A stretch of DNA of 64,000 nucleotides from Candidatus Kapaibacterium sp. (lineage in GTDB: Bacteria; Bacteroidota; Ignavibacteria; Kapaibacteriales; UBA2268): NCBI GenBank assembly GCA_026390695.1, contig JAPLFL010000094.1:1-64000 (forward strand), written 5' to 3'. Positions 8,458 through 16,462 of this stretch are shown here, one piece after another. Numbering within the stretch: position 1 is the first letter of the stretch; each line of letters starts with the position of its first letter. Made by a program: the position numbers and the translations under genes. The notes under the pieces were generated by a model. That model saw only the letters and a program-made list of their open reading frames with translations. It had not been told where the DNA came from and did no database searches.

Positions 8458-9411
8458 ATGAAGAAAATATTTTTTCTATCCTCCATATCAATAATTATTT
8501 TTATTTTATCATGCAATAATTATCAATATAATTTAGATTTAACTACAAAGGATAAAATTTATCCACCGCTTATCACAAGAATTGATCCAGATACAGCGAT
8601 TGTTGGTGATTATATTTATATATGGGGCCAACATTTATGTTATGATAATCGGGTTATGTATGTTTCTTTTAACGGAGTAAAAGTTGGAATGATCGATAGT
8701 TGTTATTGTAACAGCGATGCGGTATTTGCAAAAGTTCCTGTTGGAGCCACCAGTGGTAAAATAAATGTCAAAACAGAAAAAGGAGACATTAGTAATGACA
8801 TGGAATTTGTTATTATTCCTCCATATAAAAAAATTTTTGGAACAGTTCAGGATATTGAAAATAATAGTTATAAAACAGTCAAGATTGGCAACCAGATTTG
8901 GATGGCAGAAAATTTAAATGTAAGTCACTACCGCAATGGTGATACTATTCCATTTGTTCAAATACATGCCCAATGGCTTGATTTAATAACTTGTGCAATT
9001 CTTGGTACAAGCTTCGGAAAGTTATATAATTGGTTTACTGTGAATGATCCACGTGGATTAGCGCCCATCGGATGGCATATTGCAAGTGATTCGGATTGGA
9101 AAGTTCTTGGCTGGTTTCTTGGCGGTGATGGCTATGCTGGTGGCAAATTAAAAGAAGTTGGAACTGATCACTGGCGAAGTCCAAATTACAAAGCAAGCAA
9201 TCAGTTCGGTTTCACTGCATTAGCAGGCGGAATGTGTAACAGCAAGAATGAGATACACAATTTTGATAAACAAGAAGGTTATTGGTGGACTTCTACCGAA
9301 ATTGATTCGCAGTTAGTGTGGAGCAAGGTCATTTATGATAACAATTGTGCTCTGATTAGTTTTAGAAATATAAAAACAGATGGGTTTGCTGTCAGATGTG
9401 TGAAGGATTAA
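8458..9411 (+). CDS. IPT/TIG plus FISUMP-domain lipoprotein (copy 2)
   Basis: A 317-aa paralogue of the protein at 7138-8049. Lipobox FILSC (Cys19); an IPT-like domain about residues 35-125 ('ITRIDPDTAIVGDYIYIWGQHL', 'VFAKVPVGATSGKINVKTEKGD'); a FISUMP domain about 135-317 ('KIGNQIWMAENLNVSHYRNGD', 'FGKLYNWFTVNDPRGLAPIGWHI', 'GYWWTSTE', 'AVRCVKD'). The two copies differ most in the IPT part and in the loop after HYRNGD. At the DNA level the 3' ends are nearly identical across the stop codon and into the next start, which supports duplication of the two-gene unit rather than of one gene. Confidence 0.88.
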   Translation: MKKIFFLSSISIIIFILSCNNYQYNLDLTTKDKIYPPLITRIDPDTAIVGDYIYIWGQHLCYDNRVMYVSFNGVKVGMIDSCYCNSDAVFAKVPVGATSGKINVKTEKGDISNDMEFVIIPPYKKIFGTVQDIENNSYKTVKIGNQIWMAENLNVSHYRNGDTIPFVQIHAQWLDLITCAILGTSFGKLYNWFTVNDPRGLAPIGWHIASDSDWKVLGWFLGGDGYAGGKLKEVGTDHWRSPNYKASNQFGFTALAGGMCNSKNEIHNFDKQEGYWWTSTEIDSQLVWSKVIYDNNCALISFRNIKTDGFAVRCVKD

Positions 9412-9412
9412 A

Positions 9413-9841
9413 ATGAAATATAATATGCATACAACGATACAATCTCAAAAAAAATATCTACTTTGCTTCATGTTAATTATTATTTTTATTTCTTGTGAAA
9501 ATTCAAGCAATATAATAATCATAAAACCTAAACCATTTTTAAACGGCTCTTGGCGATGGGTTCATTTTATAAGTTATTTTAGTACTGAAAGCATCGAATT
9601 GGTATTGACCCAAAATAATGATTCTATCTCTGGAACAGCAAAATTCACAACTGCCAGTTTGATGAGTTATCATGAGGAGATATTCGGTTTAAACGGGACT
9701 TATAAATTCCCAAATATTGAATTGAATATCGGAGTTTCTTATCATGCTAAGGGAACAGTTAACGATTCTTCAGGTATATCACTGATTTTAACAAATATTA
9801 ATACAAATGAAGATATTTCGACTTATTTTGATAAACAATAA
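9413..9841 (+). CDS. Small lipoprotein of unknown function (copy 2)
   Basis: A 142-aa paralogue of 8051-8449 with lipobox-like 'IFISC' (Cys28). It keeps the same strand pattern: 'GSWRWVHFI', 'IELVLTQNNDSISGTAKF', 'LNGTYKFPNIELNIGVSYHAKG'. The N-terminus is longer than that of copy 1; Met5 (MHTTIQ) is another possible start. It begins 1 nt after the FISUMP gene, exactly as in copy 1. Role unknown; probably a partner or accessory of the FISUMP lipoprotein. Confidence 0.7.
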   Translation: MKYNMHTTIQSQKKYLLCFMLIIIFISCENSSNIIIIKPKPFLNGSWRWVHFISYFSTESIELVLTQNNDSISGTAKFTTASLMSYHEEIFGLNGTYKFPNIELNIGVSYHAKGTVNDSSGISLILTNINTNEDISTYFDKQ

Positions 9842-9874
9842 AACTCTTTGTTTCATCTAACCGAGATTAGTTCA

Positions 9875-10912
9875 GTGAAATTATACGATTATTTATTATC
9901 TTTTTTTAATATTTTAACTATTAGTTTTCTCATTGATTCATGTGGTGGAATGGGACCAATAACTATTGATAATAAAATTTATTATCCAAGTCAAGTATCT
10001 TTAGGAATGGTTTTAAAAAATTCGATTCAAAAAAATACTTGTACTATTGGCAATGATTGCCCTAATGACATATACCTATATGTTTCTATAGAGGGAAAAG
10101 ATAAGGATTTTTTTTCAATTGATAAAACCTCATTATTTTTAAAAGGTGCTACTTTAACTTCAAAGGCTGGATCTGACAATCTTGTTATTGGATTTTCTCC
10201 AATGGAGAATAGAGATTATTCCGCAATAATAAAAATGAAAACTAACCAAGGTAATTACGAAATTCAATTAACAGGAACAGGAACCAATTTTTGTATCAGT
10301 CCATCTCTGATTCTTAATTTTAATGATGCGCCATGGGCGGCTGTTACAAGAAAATCAATCATTATTAAAAATATTTATAATGCCGATATGATTATCTCCC
10401 CAAAAATAGAAGGTGTTGATAAAGATGCGTTTAGTTTTGATTATCAACCTTCATGTCCAATAGCAACTAATACTTCCGATAGCATTGTAATTAAATTTTT
10501 TGGCGATTCCTCATCTAAACTCTTTAATGCTCAAATTTACATAGATGAAAATAAAAAATATTCAGTCCAGTTAAAAGGTTGTTATGGTAATGTTTATTCT
10601 CCTAATATTGAATTTGTACCAACCAACAGATATTTAGATTTTGGAGTGGTTTTTAAGAATACTAAAAATGAAAGATTTTTCCAGTTGACCAACCGATGGG
10701 AGTGGCCACATATTTTAACTAATTTCAGGATTGAAGGAAGTCCAAATTTTAAATTGGATAGTATCGGCGATCTGTCAATCAAACCAAATGATCCAGTCAA
10801 TATTAAAGTTTCATTTTCAGGATCTTCACCCGGAACTTATTTTGGGAAATTAAGGTTTGACGTACTACAGGACGCAGGTTGTTATATTTTACTAAAAGCA
10901 ATTGTTCACTAA
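9875..10912 (+). CDS. Choice-of-anchor D-like (ASPM/SPD-2/Hydin) repeat lipoprotein
   Basis: I place the start at GTG 9875 because it gives a clean export signal, 'MKLYDYLLSFFNILTIS', with Cys23 in 'LIDSC'. An upstream in-frame TTG at 9848 would add nine polar residues. The mature part has about three Ig-like repeats of the choice-of-anchor D kind: a hydrophobic opening, 'GKDKDFFSIDKTSLFLKG', 'LVIGFSPMENRDYSAIIKMKT', 'LTGTGTN', 'GVDKDAFSFD', and 'VSFSGSSPGTYFGKLRFDV'. This repeat is common in large secreted proteins of Ignavibacteria relatives and probably acts as a structural stalk. It lies in the same orientation after the duplicated lipoprotein module and before an outer-membrane protein, so it is likely part of the same envelope island. 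Confidence 0.7.
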   Translation: MKLYDYLLSFFNILTISFLIDSCGGMGPITIDNKIYYPSQVSLGMVLKNSIQKNTCTIGNDCPNDIYLYVSIEGKDKDFFSIDKTSLFLKGATLTSKAGSDNLVIGFSPMENRDYSAIIKMKTNQGNYEIQLTGTGTNFCISPSLILNFNDAPWAAVTRKSIIIKNIYNADMIISPKIEGVDKDAFSFDYQPSCPIATNTSDSIVIKFFGDSSSKLFNAQIYIDENKKYSVQLKGCYGNVYSPNIEFVPTNRYLDFGVVFKNTKNERFFQLTNRWEWPHILTNFRIEGSPNFKLDSIGDLSIKPNDPVNIKVSFSGSSPGTYFGKLRFDVLQDAGCYILLKAIVH

Positions 10913-10957
10913 ATTATAGGAAATTCTTATTAATTATTAATTTATATCAGAATACAA

Positions 10958-11668
10958 ATGAAATCTAATCTACAATCTATCTTAAGTTATATTCTAATTG
11001 CTTATGCCATACTCTCTTTGATGGGTTCTTCCTGCAGAATGAGCCATTGTTATAATCCTTCACTGAATCTTCCTGTAAGAGCTCCATCCGGAGCAGGTGA
11101 TTATAGAATTTTTGCAAGTACCGGTTACTATCCAGAGGCAATGCCGGAAAATGTAAATCAATCTCATCAATTATCCGCCGGAGGAGGAGTCATGGTATCT
11201 CTTTCTAAAGAAACATCTTATAATATTTTGATGAATGCCGGATATGCAACCTTTGATTTTGGGACTGGATTTACTTTTTTTATACCTACTAAAAATGAAC
11301 ATAAGCCTTTCATTTTCAATATGAGATATCAAAGAGCCTGGGCATTCTGGGCAGGTGAAGGCAATGGGCTTGCATTTCAGGGTGGAACTTATATTTATCA
11401 CGATGACAAATCTTCTATATTTTTTATGACAGGCATGGGTTTAGCTTTTGCCTCCAATCAAGTCAGGAAATCAATTACAAGTGAGGAAAATTATCAAACT
11501 ATTGATGGTCTTGGATATGGTTTTGTAAATAATTTTGGTTACGGCTATGAGTTTACCCAAAAAACATCAATACATTTTGAGACAAGTATAATTTATCAGT
11601 ACAATGATTATAATAAGATTGACAGGCTGATAATATCCCCAAATTTATGTATCATGGTAAAATTCTGA
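10958..11668 (+). CDS. Outer-membrane beta-barrel-like protein
   Basis: A 236-aa protein with an N-terminal hydrophobic segment and 'MGSSC' (Cys26), so possibly a lipoprotein. The body has short amphipathic strands rich in Gly and aromatics: 'SAGGGVMVSLS', 'ILMNAGYATFDFGTGFTFFI', 'FMTGMGLAFAS', 'GLGYGFVNNFGYGYEF', and the C-terminal strand ends in 'ICIMVKF'-like hydrophobics with a final Phe, as in many barrels. No family name can be given. It closes the lipoprotein island, 45 nt after the anchor-D gene. Confidence 0.65.
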   Translation: MKSNLQSILSYILIAYAILSLMGSSCRMSHCYNPSLNLPVRAPSGAGDYRIFASTGYYPEAMPENVNQSHQLSAGGGVMVSLSKETSYNILMNAGYATFDFGTGFTFFIPTKNEHKPFIFNMRYQRAWAFWAGEGNGLAFQGGTYIYHDDKSSIFFMTGMGLAFASNQVRKSITSEENYQTIDGLGYGFVNNFGYGYEFTQKTSIHFETSIIYQYNDYNKIDRLIISPNLCIMVKF

Positions 11669-11754
11669 AATTTAATCAAAAGGATGGTTCCCAACATTTG
11701 AATTTTTTATACTTCTGGGTTACCGACAGCCTGCTTTGCTCGCTGTAAAACAAT

Positions 11755-12150
11755 GCAATGGCATTTGTATAAATAAATAATTAAACTTGCACAATTTTGC
11801 ATAGTCTATTATGCAAGCAAGTACCGCTGCTGTTCTGCCTTCTAATGCCATTTGCATATATATATGGTTAAACTTGCACAAATTTGCATAGCCCATTATG
11901 CAAGCAAGTACCGCTGCTGTTCTGCTTTCTAATACCATTTGCATACTTTTGCATACTTTTTCAATCCTAACAATTTATCATTAACCATTTGCATAGTCCA
12001 TTATGCAAGCAAGTACCGCTGCTGTTGCTCTTTTTAATGCCATTTGCATATATATATGGTTAAACTTACACAAATTTGCATAGTATAATATGCAAACAAG
12101 ACACGCCACTATTCTACTTTCTAATGCCTTTTGCATACTTTTGCATACTT
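11755..12150. repeat. Array of four TTGCATA/TATGCAA-containing repeats
   Basis: Four copies of a unit of about 50 bp lie near 11797-11849, 11884-11937, 11988-12043 and 12076-12128, 87-104 bp apart. Each has TTTGCATAG..(6 nt)..ATTATGCAAGC, an imperfect inverted repeat of TTGCATA, followed by AAGTACCGCTGCTGTT and CTTTCTAATGCC. The linkers share CATTTGCATATATATATGG and TTAAACTTGCACAAATTTGCATAG, or contain GCATACTTTTGCATACTTTTTC. Copy 4 is the most diverged. No spacer diversity of CRISPR type is seen. A minus-strand frame through it is only the repeat read as codons. Possible roles: protein-binding iterons, a recombination or attachment array, or a decayed repeat element. Confidence 0.8.
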
Positions 12151-12216
12151 TTTCTATAATAAAAATTTCCCATCATCCTTAACTTTAAACGCTACAAACT
12201 TTTTGAACTGTAAAAA

Positions 12217-12411
12217 CTGAAAAATAAACAGAAACGCAAAAATATTAGTTTAGAATTTAATATCAAGAAAACCGCTTGCAAACAACTCACAAAATATTTT
12301 GAAAAATATGATGAGAAAAGTTTGGAATGTTCCCTAAAGCCTGATGTTATTTTTGAGATTATTTGTGCTTCTGCAATTTTAGTTTTTGCAGCTTTTTCTG
12401 TATTAATATGA
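12217..12411 (+). other. Short start-less frame with one membrane segment, possible gene relic
   Basis: A 64-codon frame closed by a stop upstream and TGA at 12409. It ends in a plausible membrane helix ('FEIICASAILVFAAFSVLI') after a basic region ('KKTACKQLTKYFEKY'). No ATG, GTG or TTG occurs in frame, only CTG, so it is either a relic or chance. It lies between the TTGCATA array and the T9SS protein. Confidence 0.2.
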
Positions 12412-12545
12412 TAGAAGGATTATATTCAGAAGAGTGCCAAACAAAACGCCAATTGAGGTTTCAATAAACTGCAAAAAACAACGAATGGAATTGGAATATT
12501 TAGTAAAAATTCATTATATTGCTTTTTTGATTTTGGGCAATTATT

Positions 12546-14291
12546 ATGAAAACGCCATCAATAATATTTCTTTTGATAATATTATTATACTACACTTGTT
12601 TTTGTCAAACACATTCGTGGCCCCCCGAACCTTTAACTGCCTCAACTGCTTTTAAAAATTACAAACTATTAGACAGTAAAATAATTCCTTCAAGCAAGCG
12701 ATGGAACTTAGTATGGGCTGATCAGATTGTTCCAGGTTGGGTTTCACAAAGACAATTTGAGTTTTCTGCTAATAATTACATTGGCACTCAGAAAATTTTT
12801 ACGTCACAATTGAAGCAATTTGAAGTATTAAATAAGAATTTCCTTGTTTTGACTTATCATCTGGCAGCAGGACTTAATCCTGAAAAAAATGATGACTGTC
12901 CGAATCCGAAAAATCTATCAGGAACTGGTTTTATTGGAGTAGTTGCTCCTAAAGGATATATCTCGGAATACAATGAATACTTTCGACCTTGGTGCGATTC
13001 AAACAAAATAACAGAAAATTCAATCCCTTTTGAATCAATGTTCCAGCATTATGATGATCAAAAAAAAGCAAACCGTGTGTGGCACAGCGATCCTGCTTGG
13101 CTGATGAACCTATCTGATACTAACTGGAGAGCATATATTGCTATAACCTGCCTTGATTGGATGAATGGGAATAGAAATCAAGGTGTGTTTTTCGATGTTG
13201 CGGTTGAAACCAATTGCTCGCTTTATAATCCGAAAGCCACTAATCCTACACCCGGAAATTTTGATTGGTGGCTCAGTCCGCATAAACCCTACGCTTACTC
13301 AGGAGAGCTGACTACGAGACTGCAATTTACTGATTTCATGAATAAATCTTACCGCCAATATTTTCAATTTATTTATAAATCATTTCATACTTCATCAATT
13401 GATTATCTGATTATTCCAAATGTGGATCAGATGATAACTACTGTTTATGATCCTTTGTGGCTGGATGGTGACTCGATCGGCGAAACAATTGACGGTGCAA
13501 TGATAGAAAGTTTTGGAAGAGCTACCGGTCAAGATATGTATTTGACTCTCGAACGAACTATCAGACATATCACCGGTCGTGGAAAGATTCTGATAGCTCA
13601 ATCCTATCCCGATCAGTCAACTAACAGGATCAGACTTATCGGAATGTATATGTTGGTTAAGAATGAGAACAGCTATATTAACTTACTGTCAGGTTCAGCT
13701 CCAGAGTGGTTTCCCGAATATGAAATTGATCTTGGAAATCAGACTAAATTACCAGTTGATTTAGAGGTTTTACGTGTTAAAGGAACTGACTGGCACTCGG
13801 TTTGGAGACGTAATTACGATAATGGGATGGTGCTGTGCAATACGTCCGATCAGCCAATAGATTACAATCCTTACGGTGAATACTGGAGATACATCAAAAC
13901 AAGCGGTGGCGGCCAAATTGACTCAGCCGGGAACATGAAACCACAAAAAATCGAAACAATAACTTTTGCAGGAAAAATAACGATTCCCCCGTCAGATTGC
14001 ATTATTCTAATAAAAGATACTACAAGTTCCGTAAATAATAATTTTAATTCCGATAAACCCACAATAGAAGCCAATCCTAATCCAGCCATTGATTTTATAA
14101 ATATGTTCTGTAATAATCTAAATATACATGAATTAAAATTATTTGATGTTTATGGGAATGAAATAAATTTATCAAATATTTCGGACATCCAAGATGTAAG
14201 GAATCAATTGAGAATAAATATTTCAAACTTAGCATCAGGAGTGTATTTTATTAGATATGGAACATCAGTAATAAGATTTTTAAAGATTTAA
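12546..14291 (+). CDS. Secreted TIM-barrel glycoside hydrolase-like protein with T9SS tail
   Basis: A 581-aa protein with a signal peptide (MKTPSIIFLLIILLYYTCFC). The middle (about residues 40-430) looks like a putative glycoside hydrolase TIM barrel of the unclassified kind: 'LVWADQIVPGWV', 'FLVLTYHLAAGLNPEKN', 'WLMNLSDTNWRAYIA', 'GVFFDVAVETNC', 'LIIPNVDQMI', 'DGAMIESFGRATGQ', 'ILIAQSYP'. Acidic residues at strand ends (FFDV, ESFG) are candidate catalytic groups, by analogy only. The tail from about residue 500 ('IEANPNPAIDFINMF...LFDVYGNEIN...NLASGVYFIRYGTSVIRFLKI') is a T9SS type A sorting domain. A TATATTG-type promoter element lies just upstream. No neighbouring polysaccharide-utilisation genes are seen, so the substrate is open. 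Confidence 0.75.
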   Translation: MKTPSIIFLLIILLYYTCFCQTHSWPPEPLTASTAFKNYKLLDSKIIPSSKRWNLVWADQIVPGWVSQRQFEFSANNYIGTQKIFTSQLKQFEVLNKNFLVLTYHLAAGLNPEKNDDCPNPKNLSGTGFIGVVAPKGYISEYNEYFRPWCDSNKITENSIPFESMFQHYDDQKKANRVWHSDPAWLMNLSDTNWRAYIAITCLDWMNGNRNQGVFFDVAVETNCSLYNPKATNPTPGNFDWWLSPHKPYAYSGELTTRLQFTDFMNKSYRQYFQFIYKSFHTSSIDYLIIPNVDQMITTVYDPLWLDGDSIGETIDGAMIESFGRATGQDMYLTLERTIRHITGRGKILIAQSYPDQSTNRIRLIGMYMLVKNENSYINLLSGSAPEWFPEYEIDLGNQTKLPVDLEVLRVKGTDWHSVWRRNYDNGMVLCNTSDQPIDYNPYGEYWRYIKTSGGGQIDSAGNMKPQKIETITFAGKITIPPSDCIILIKDTTSSVNNNFNSDKPTIEANPNPAIDFINMFCNNLNIHELKLFDVYGNEINLSNISDIQDVRNQLRINISNLASGVYFIRYGTSVIRFLKI

Positions 14292-14400
14292 TTTTAGTTT
14301 ATGTAGAATAAATAATTTTTTTTTAAACATTAAACACTAAAAAAAACATCAGTTCGTCAATGCTTTTGTATATGTTTATTTTTTAAAATACAGGTGATAA

Positions 14401-14781
14401 ATGAAAAAACTAACTCAAATCTTCGCAATAGCAGTCGTTGCTTTTGCATTGTTCGCATCTGCAGCATTCGCTGAACAGATTAAAGAACTCGTCATAAAAT
14501 CGAATCCACATTGTGCAAACTGCAAAACAAAGATAGAAGCCGGCTTGCAAAAGCTTGACGGTATCAAAACCGCATCAGTTGACGTTTCTAAGAAAACAGT
14601 TACAGTTTCTTACGATGCTGACAAAGTTCAAGATAATCAAATCCGTCAGTCAATTTCTGATTTAGGATTCAAAGCCGACAGAATCAAAGCAAAATCAGCC
14701 GAATGTAAAGATGATGCTTCAGCATGCAAAGATAAAAAAGGCAACAAAAATAAAAATTGCTGCAAAACCAAAGAAGGTTAA
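14401..14781 (+). CDS. Exported HMA-domain metal-binding protein (second copy)
   Basis: A 126-aa protein with signal peptide (residues 1-24, ending ASAAFAE) and one HMA domain with Cys38 and Cys41 in 'NPHCANCKTK'. The beta-alpha-beta pattern follows ('GIKTASVDVSKKTVTVSYDADKV', 'ISDLGFKAD'). The tail is Cys- and Lys-rich: 'SAECKDDASACKDKKG' and Cys120-Cys121 in 'NCCKTKEG', a possible extra metal site. It shares the layout of 1375-1728, including the paired Cys at the end, but the two differ enough to be old paralogues. It is monocistronic with its own terminator. Confidence 0.88.
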   Translation: MKKLTQIFAIAVVAFALFASAAFAEQIKELVIKSNPHCANCKTKIEAGLQKLDGIKTASVDVSKKTVTVSYDADKVQDNQIRQSISDLGFKADRIKAKSAECKDDASACKDKKGNKNKNCCKTKEG

Positions 14782-14798
14782 TAACGATTAAAAAAAAG

Positions 14799-14836
14799 AA
14801 AAGCGCTGTCAGGTCAAACTGCGGCGCTTTTTTTTT
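14799..14836 (+). terminator. Rho-independent terminator after the second HMA gene
   Basis: AAAAGCGC (14799-14806) pairs with GCGCTTTT (14824-14831), followed by a run of Ts. It ends about 20 nt after the HMA stop codon. Confidence 0.85.
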
Positions 14837-14865
14837 GTAAAGTATCGAATTTTTTCATAAATTTG
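14834..14865 (+). promoter_or_regulatory. Bacteroidota-type promoter for tRNA-Val
   Basis: TTTG (14834-14837) and TAAATTTG (14858-14865) are 20 nt apart, matching the Bacteroidota -33 TTTG / -7 TAnnTTTG consensus. The tRNA begins 66 nt downstream. The -33 element overlaps the preceding terminator's T-run. Confidence 0.5.
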
Positions 14866-14931
14866 TACTATATTTTGATCCAATTTAAATAACCATTAAC
14901 TTTATCACTTTCAACTTTCTACTAAAATAAA

Positions 14932-15009
14932 GCGCGTTTAGCTCAGCCGGTCCAGAGCGTTCGCCTCACACGCGAAAGGTCGCAGGTTCAAATCCCGCAA
15001 CGCGCACCA
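14932..15009 (+). tRNA. tRNA-Val (anticodon CAC)
   Basis: A full cloverleaf can be drawn. Acceptor GCGCGTT (14932-14938) pairs with AACGCGC (14999-15005), discriminator A, and CCA is encoded (15007-15009). The D stem is GCTC/GAGC, the anticodon stem TTCGC/GCGAA with loop CTCACAC gives CAC, which reads the valine codon GUG. The T arm is GCAGG-TTCAAAT-CCCGC; its middle pair is an A-C mismatch, the only flaw seen. Confidence 0.92.
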
Positions 15010-15143
15010 CTGGCCGTAATTGTCACAGTTAAATATTCAAAAAGTTTTCATACAAACACTTTAATTACTTTAAATAAGTCTTTGTAATAAAATTTAAATT
15101 TAATTAGTGAAAGATAGATTTTTAATCAGTTTATTGAATTTTA

Positions 15144-15174
15144 TTTGGTTATTTCAGGAAAAGTCCGTAAATTG
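15144..15174 (+). promoter_or_regulatory. Putative promoter of rpmI-rplT
   Basis: TTTG (15144-15147) lies 20 nt before TAAATTG (15168-15174), one T short of the TAnnTTTG consensus. The -7 region is embedded in CCGTAAATTGCAAGTCT, which recurs with one mismatch upstream of the tyrosine phenol-lyase gene (56078-56094). Confidence 0.4.
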
Positions 15175-15234
15175 CAAGTCTGTACAATTAGTTATTTGAA
15201 AAAGTTTATTTTTTATATAGATTAGGAATAAGAA

Positions 15235-15432
15235 ATGCCTAAGATGAAAACAAATTGCTCTGCCAAAAAGAGATTTAAACGCACAGCAAGCGGTCTATTC
15301 AAACGTGAGAAAGCCTTTAAGAGCCATATTCTCACCAAGAAATCCCGTAAACGGAAGAGAAATCTTCGTCAGGCCACTCTGGTCTCTGCAGTTGATCTAC
15401 CACGCGTAAAAAGACTGTTAGCACAGGGCTAA
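15235..15432 (+). CDS. rpmI: 50S ribosomal protein L35
   Basis: A 65-aa, very basic protein of family length. It begins '[21 protein letters not shown]' and continues with '[17 protein letters not shown]', both hallmarks of bL35. It is part of the large ribosomal subunit. rplT follows after 119 nt, the usual order. The translation factor gene infC, which commonly precedes rpmI, is not upstream here: the 225 nt between tRNA-Val and rpmI hold no frame of that size. Confidence 0.97.
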   Translation: MPKMKTNCSAKKRFKRTASGLFKREKAFKSHILTKKSRKRKRNLRQATLVSAVDLPRVKRLLAQG

Positions 15433-15445
15433 TCATTAATTTCGA

Positions 15446-15480
15446 GCAGATTAAAGTAAATTACTTTATCTGCAAATTTT
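15446..15480 (+). promoter_or_regulatory. Hairpin between rpmI and rplT, possible attenuator
   Basis: GCAGAT-T-AAAGTAA pairs with TTACTTT-ATCTGC (15446-15473) around a single-base loop, with one bulge, then AAATTTT. The short T-run makes it a weak terminator or a processing site; an L20-binding regulatory role is possible, as rplT leaders often bind their own product. Confidence 0.4.
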
Positions 15481-15551
15481 ATTAACAGGCTACAGGGGCT
15501 AATTTTGCGACACTCTCCCTCAGCCGACTTATTATCTATAAGGAGTTTATT

Positions 15552-15896
15552 ATGCCAAGAGCAAAAAACAAAGTAGCTTCGCACCGCAAACGCAGAAACT
15601 TTCTCAAATTAGCTAAGGGCTACTGGGGCAAACGTAAGAATGTCTGGACTATAGCCAAAAACCATATTGAGAAAGGTTTACTCCATGCTTATGTGGGACG
15701 CAAGCTGAAAAAACGCGAGTTCAGAAGCCTTTGGATCGTTAGAATCAACGCTGCTGCACGTGAAAACGGTACAACTTATTCACGTCTTATCCATGCTTTG
15801 AAGGACAAGAACATCGCTATTAATAGAAAAATTCTTGCCGAATTAGCAATGAACAGACCTACTGTATTTGCTGCTATTGTGAAGAATGCAATGTAA
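15552..15896 (+). CDS. rplT: 50S ribosomal protein L20
   Basis: A 114-aa protein of family length: '[31 protein letters not shown]', '[29 protein letters not shown]', '[24 protein letters not shown]'. bL20 binds 23S rRNA early in assembly. It has a strong Shine-Dalgarno sequence (AAGGAG, 7 nt before the ATG), better than most genes nearby. A terminator follows. Confidence 0.98.
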   Translation: MPRAKNKVASHRKRRNFLKLAKGYWGKRKNVWTIAKNHIEKGLLHAYVGRKLKKREFRSLWIVRINAAARENGTTYSRLIHALKDKNIAINRKILAELAMNRPTVFAAIVKNAM

Positions 15897-15918
15897 ATTA
15901 AGTCCAAACTTAAAATTA

Positions 15919-15950
15919 AAACAGGAGCTAATTAACTCCTGTTTTTTTTT
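15919..15950 (+). terminator. Rho-independent terminator after rplT
   Basis: AAACAGGAG (15919-15927), loop CTAATTAA, CTCCTGTTT (15936-15944), continuing into a long T-run to 15950. Confidence 0.9.
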
Positions 15951-16005
15951 ATAAAATTCTGTTAAGTAATGAAATATTTGTGTTTGTAAGCCTCAGGATA
16001 ACATT

Positions 16006-16380
16006 ATATCATTTCCTTAATGAATTAGAAATTCTTGTCATTCTTCCGAAAATAATCAATTCATGAGGCTGTATCAAAAGCCACATATTTAACAAAGATG
16101 TCATTCCTGCGTATGCAGGAATCTCCTTCCAGTGCCACTTTAGGGGATTCCTACATTCGCAGGAATGACAGAAATGAGGCTTTTGAGACAGCCTCATGAA
16201 TAATATTTTCATACTAATTTGTGATTTTTTTTAATCATGACAGTTCCCGCGCATGAGACTGTGTGAAAACATGAAATATTCACGTGTCTGTCATTCCAGC
16301 GAATGCGGGAATCCCCTTCCAGTACCAATCAGGAGATTCCGCATTCTCAGTAATGACAGCTTTCAAGTAGGAAACGATAT
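16006..16380. mobile_element. MITE-like composite repeat element E1
   Basis: A 375-bp non-coding element. One end is ATATCATTTCCTTAATGAAT, the other (reverse complement) is ATATCGTTTCCTACTTGAAA, so both share an 11-bp terminal inverted repeat ATATCRTTTCC and then differ. Inside lie nested dyads: TGAGGCTGTATCAAAAGCC (16064-16082) against GGCTTTTGAGACAGCCTCA (16178-16196), and the hairpin TGTCATTCCTGCGTATGCAGGAATC / GATTCCTACATTCGCAGGAATGACA form. The centre carries CCAGTGCCACTTTA. No transposase is encoded. Related elements are E2 (17348-17775) and E3 (45758-46153). Confidence 0.7.
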
Positions 16381-16462
16381 TCCACCAATTATTCCGTTTT
16401 CACACAATCTTTTTGTTTGGATAAAAAATTGTAATAAAAAGACCGAATTAGAAACCTCTCCC

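Noticed and set aside
11720-11944. 74-codon minus-strand frame
   Set aside because: Repeating peptide produced by the TTGCATA array; no start context or domain.
12434-12655. 73-codon frame overlapping the start of the T9SS hydrolase-like gene
   Set aside because: GTG start, low-complexity sequence, and 110 bp overlap with a well supported gene in another frame.
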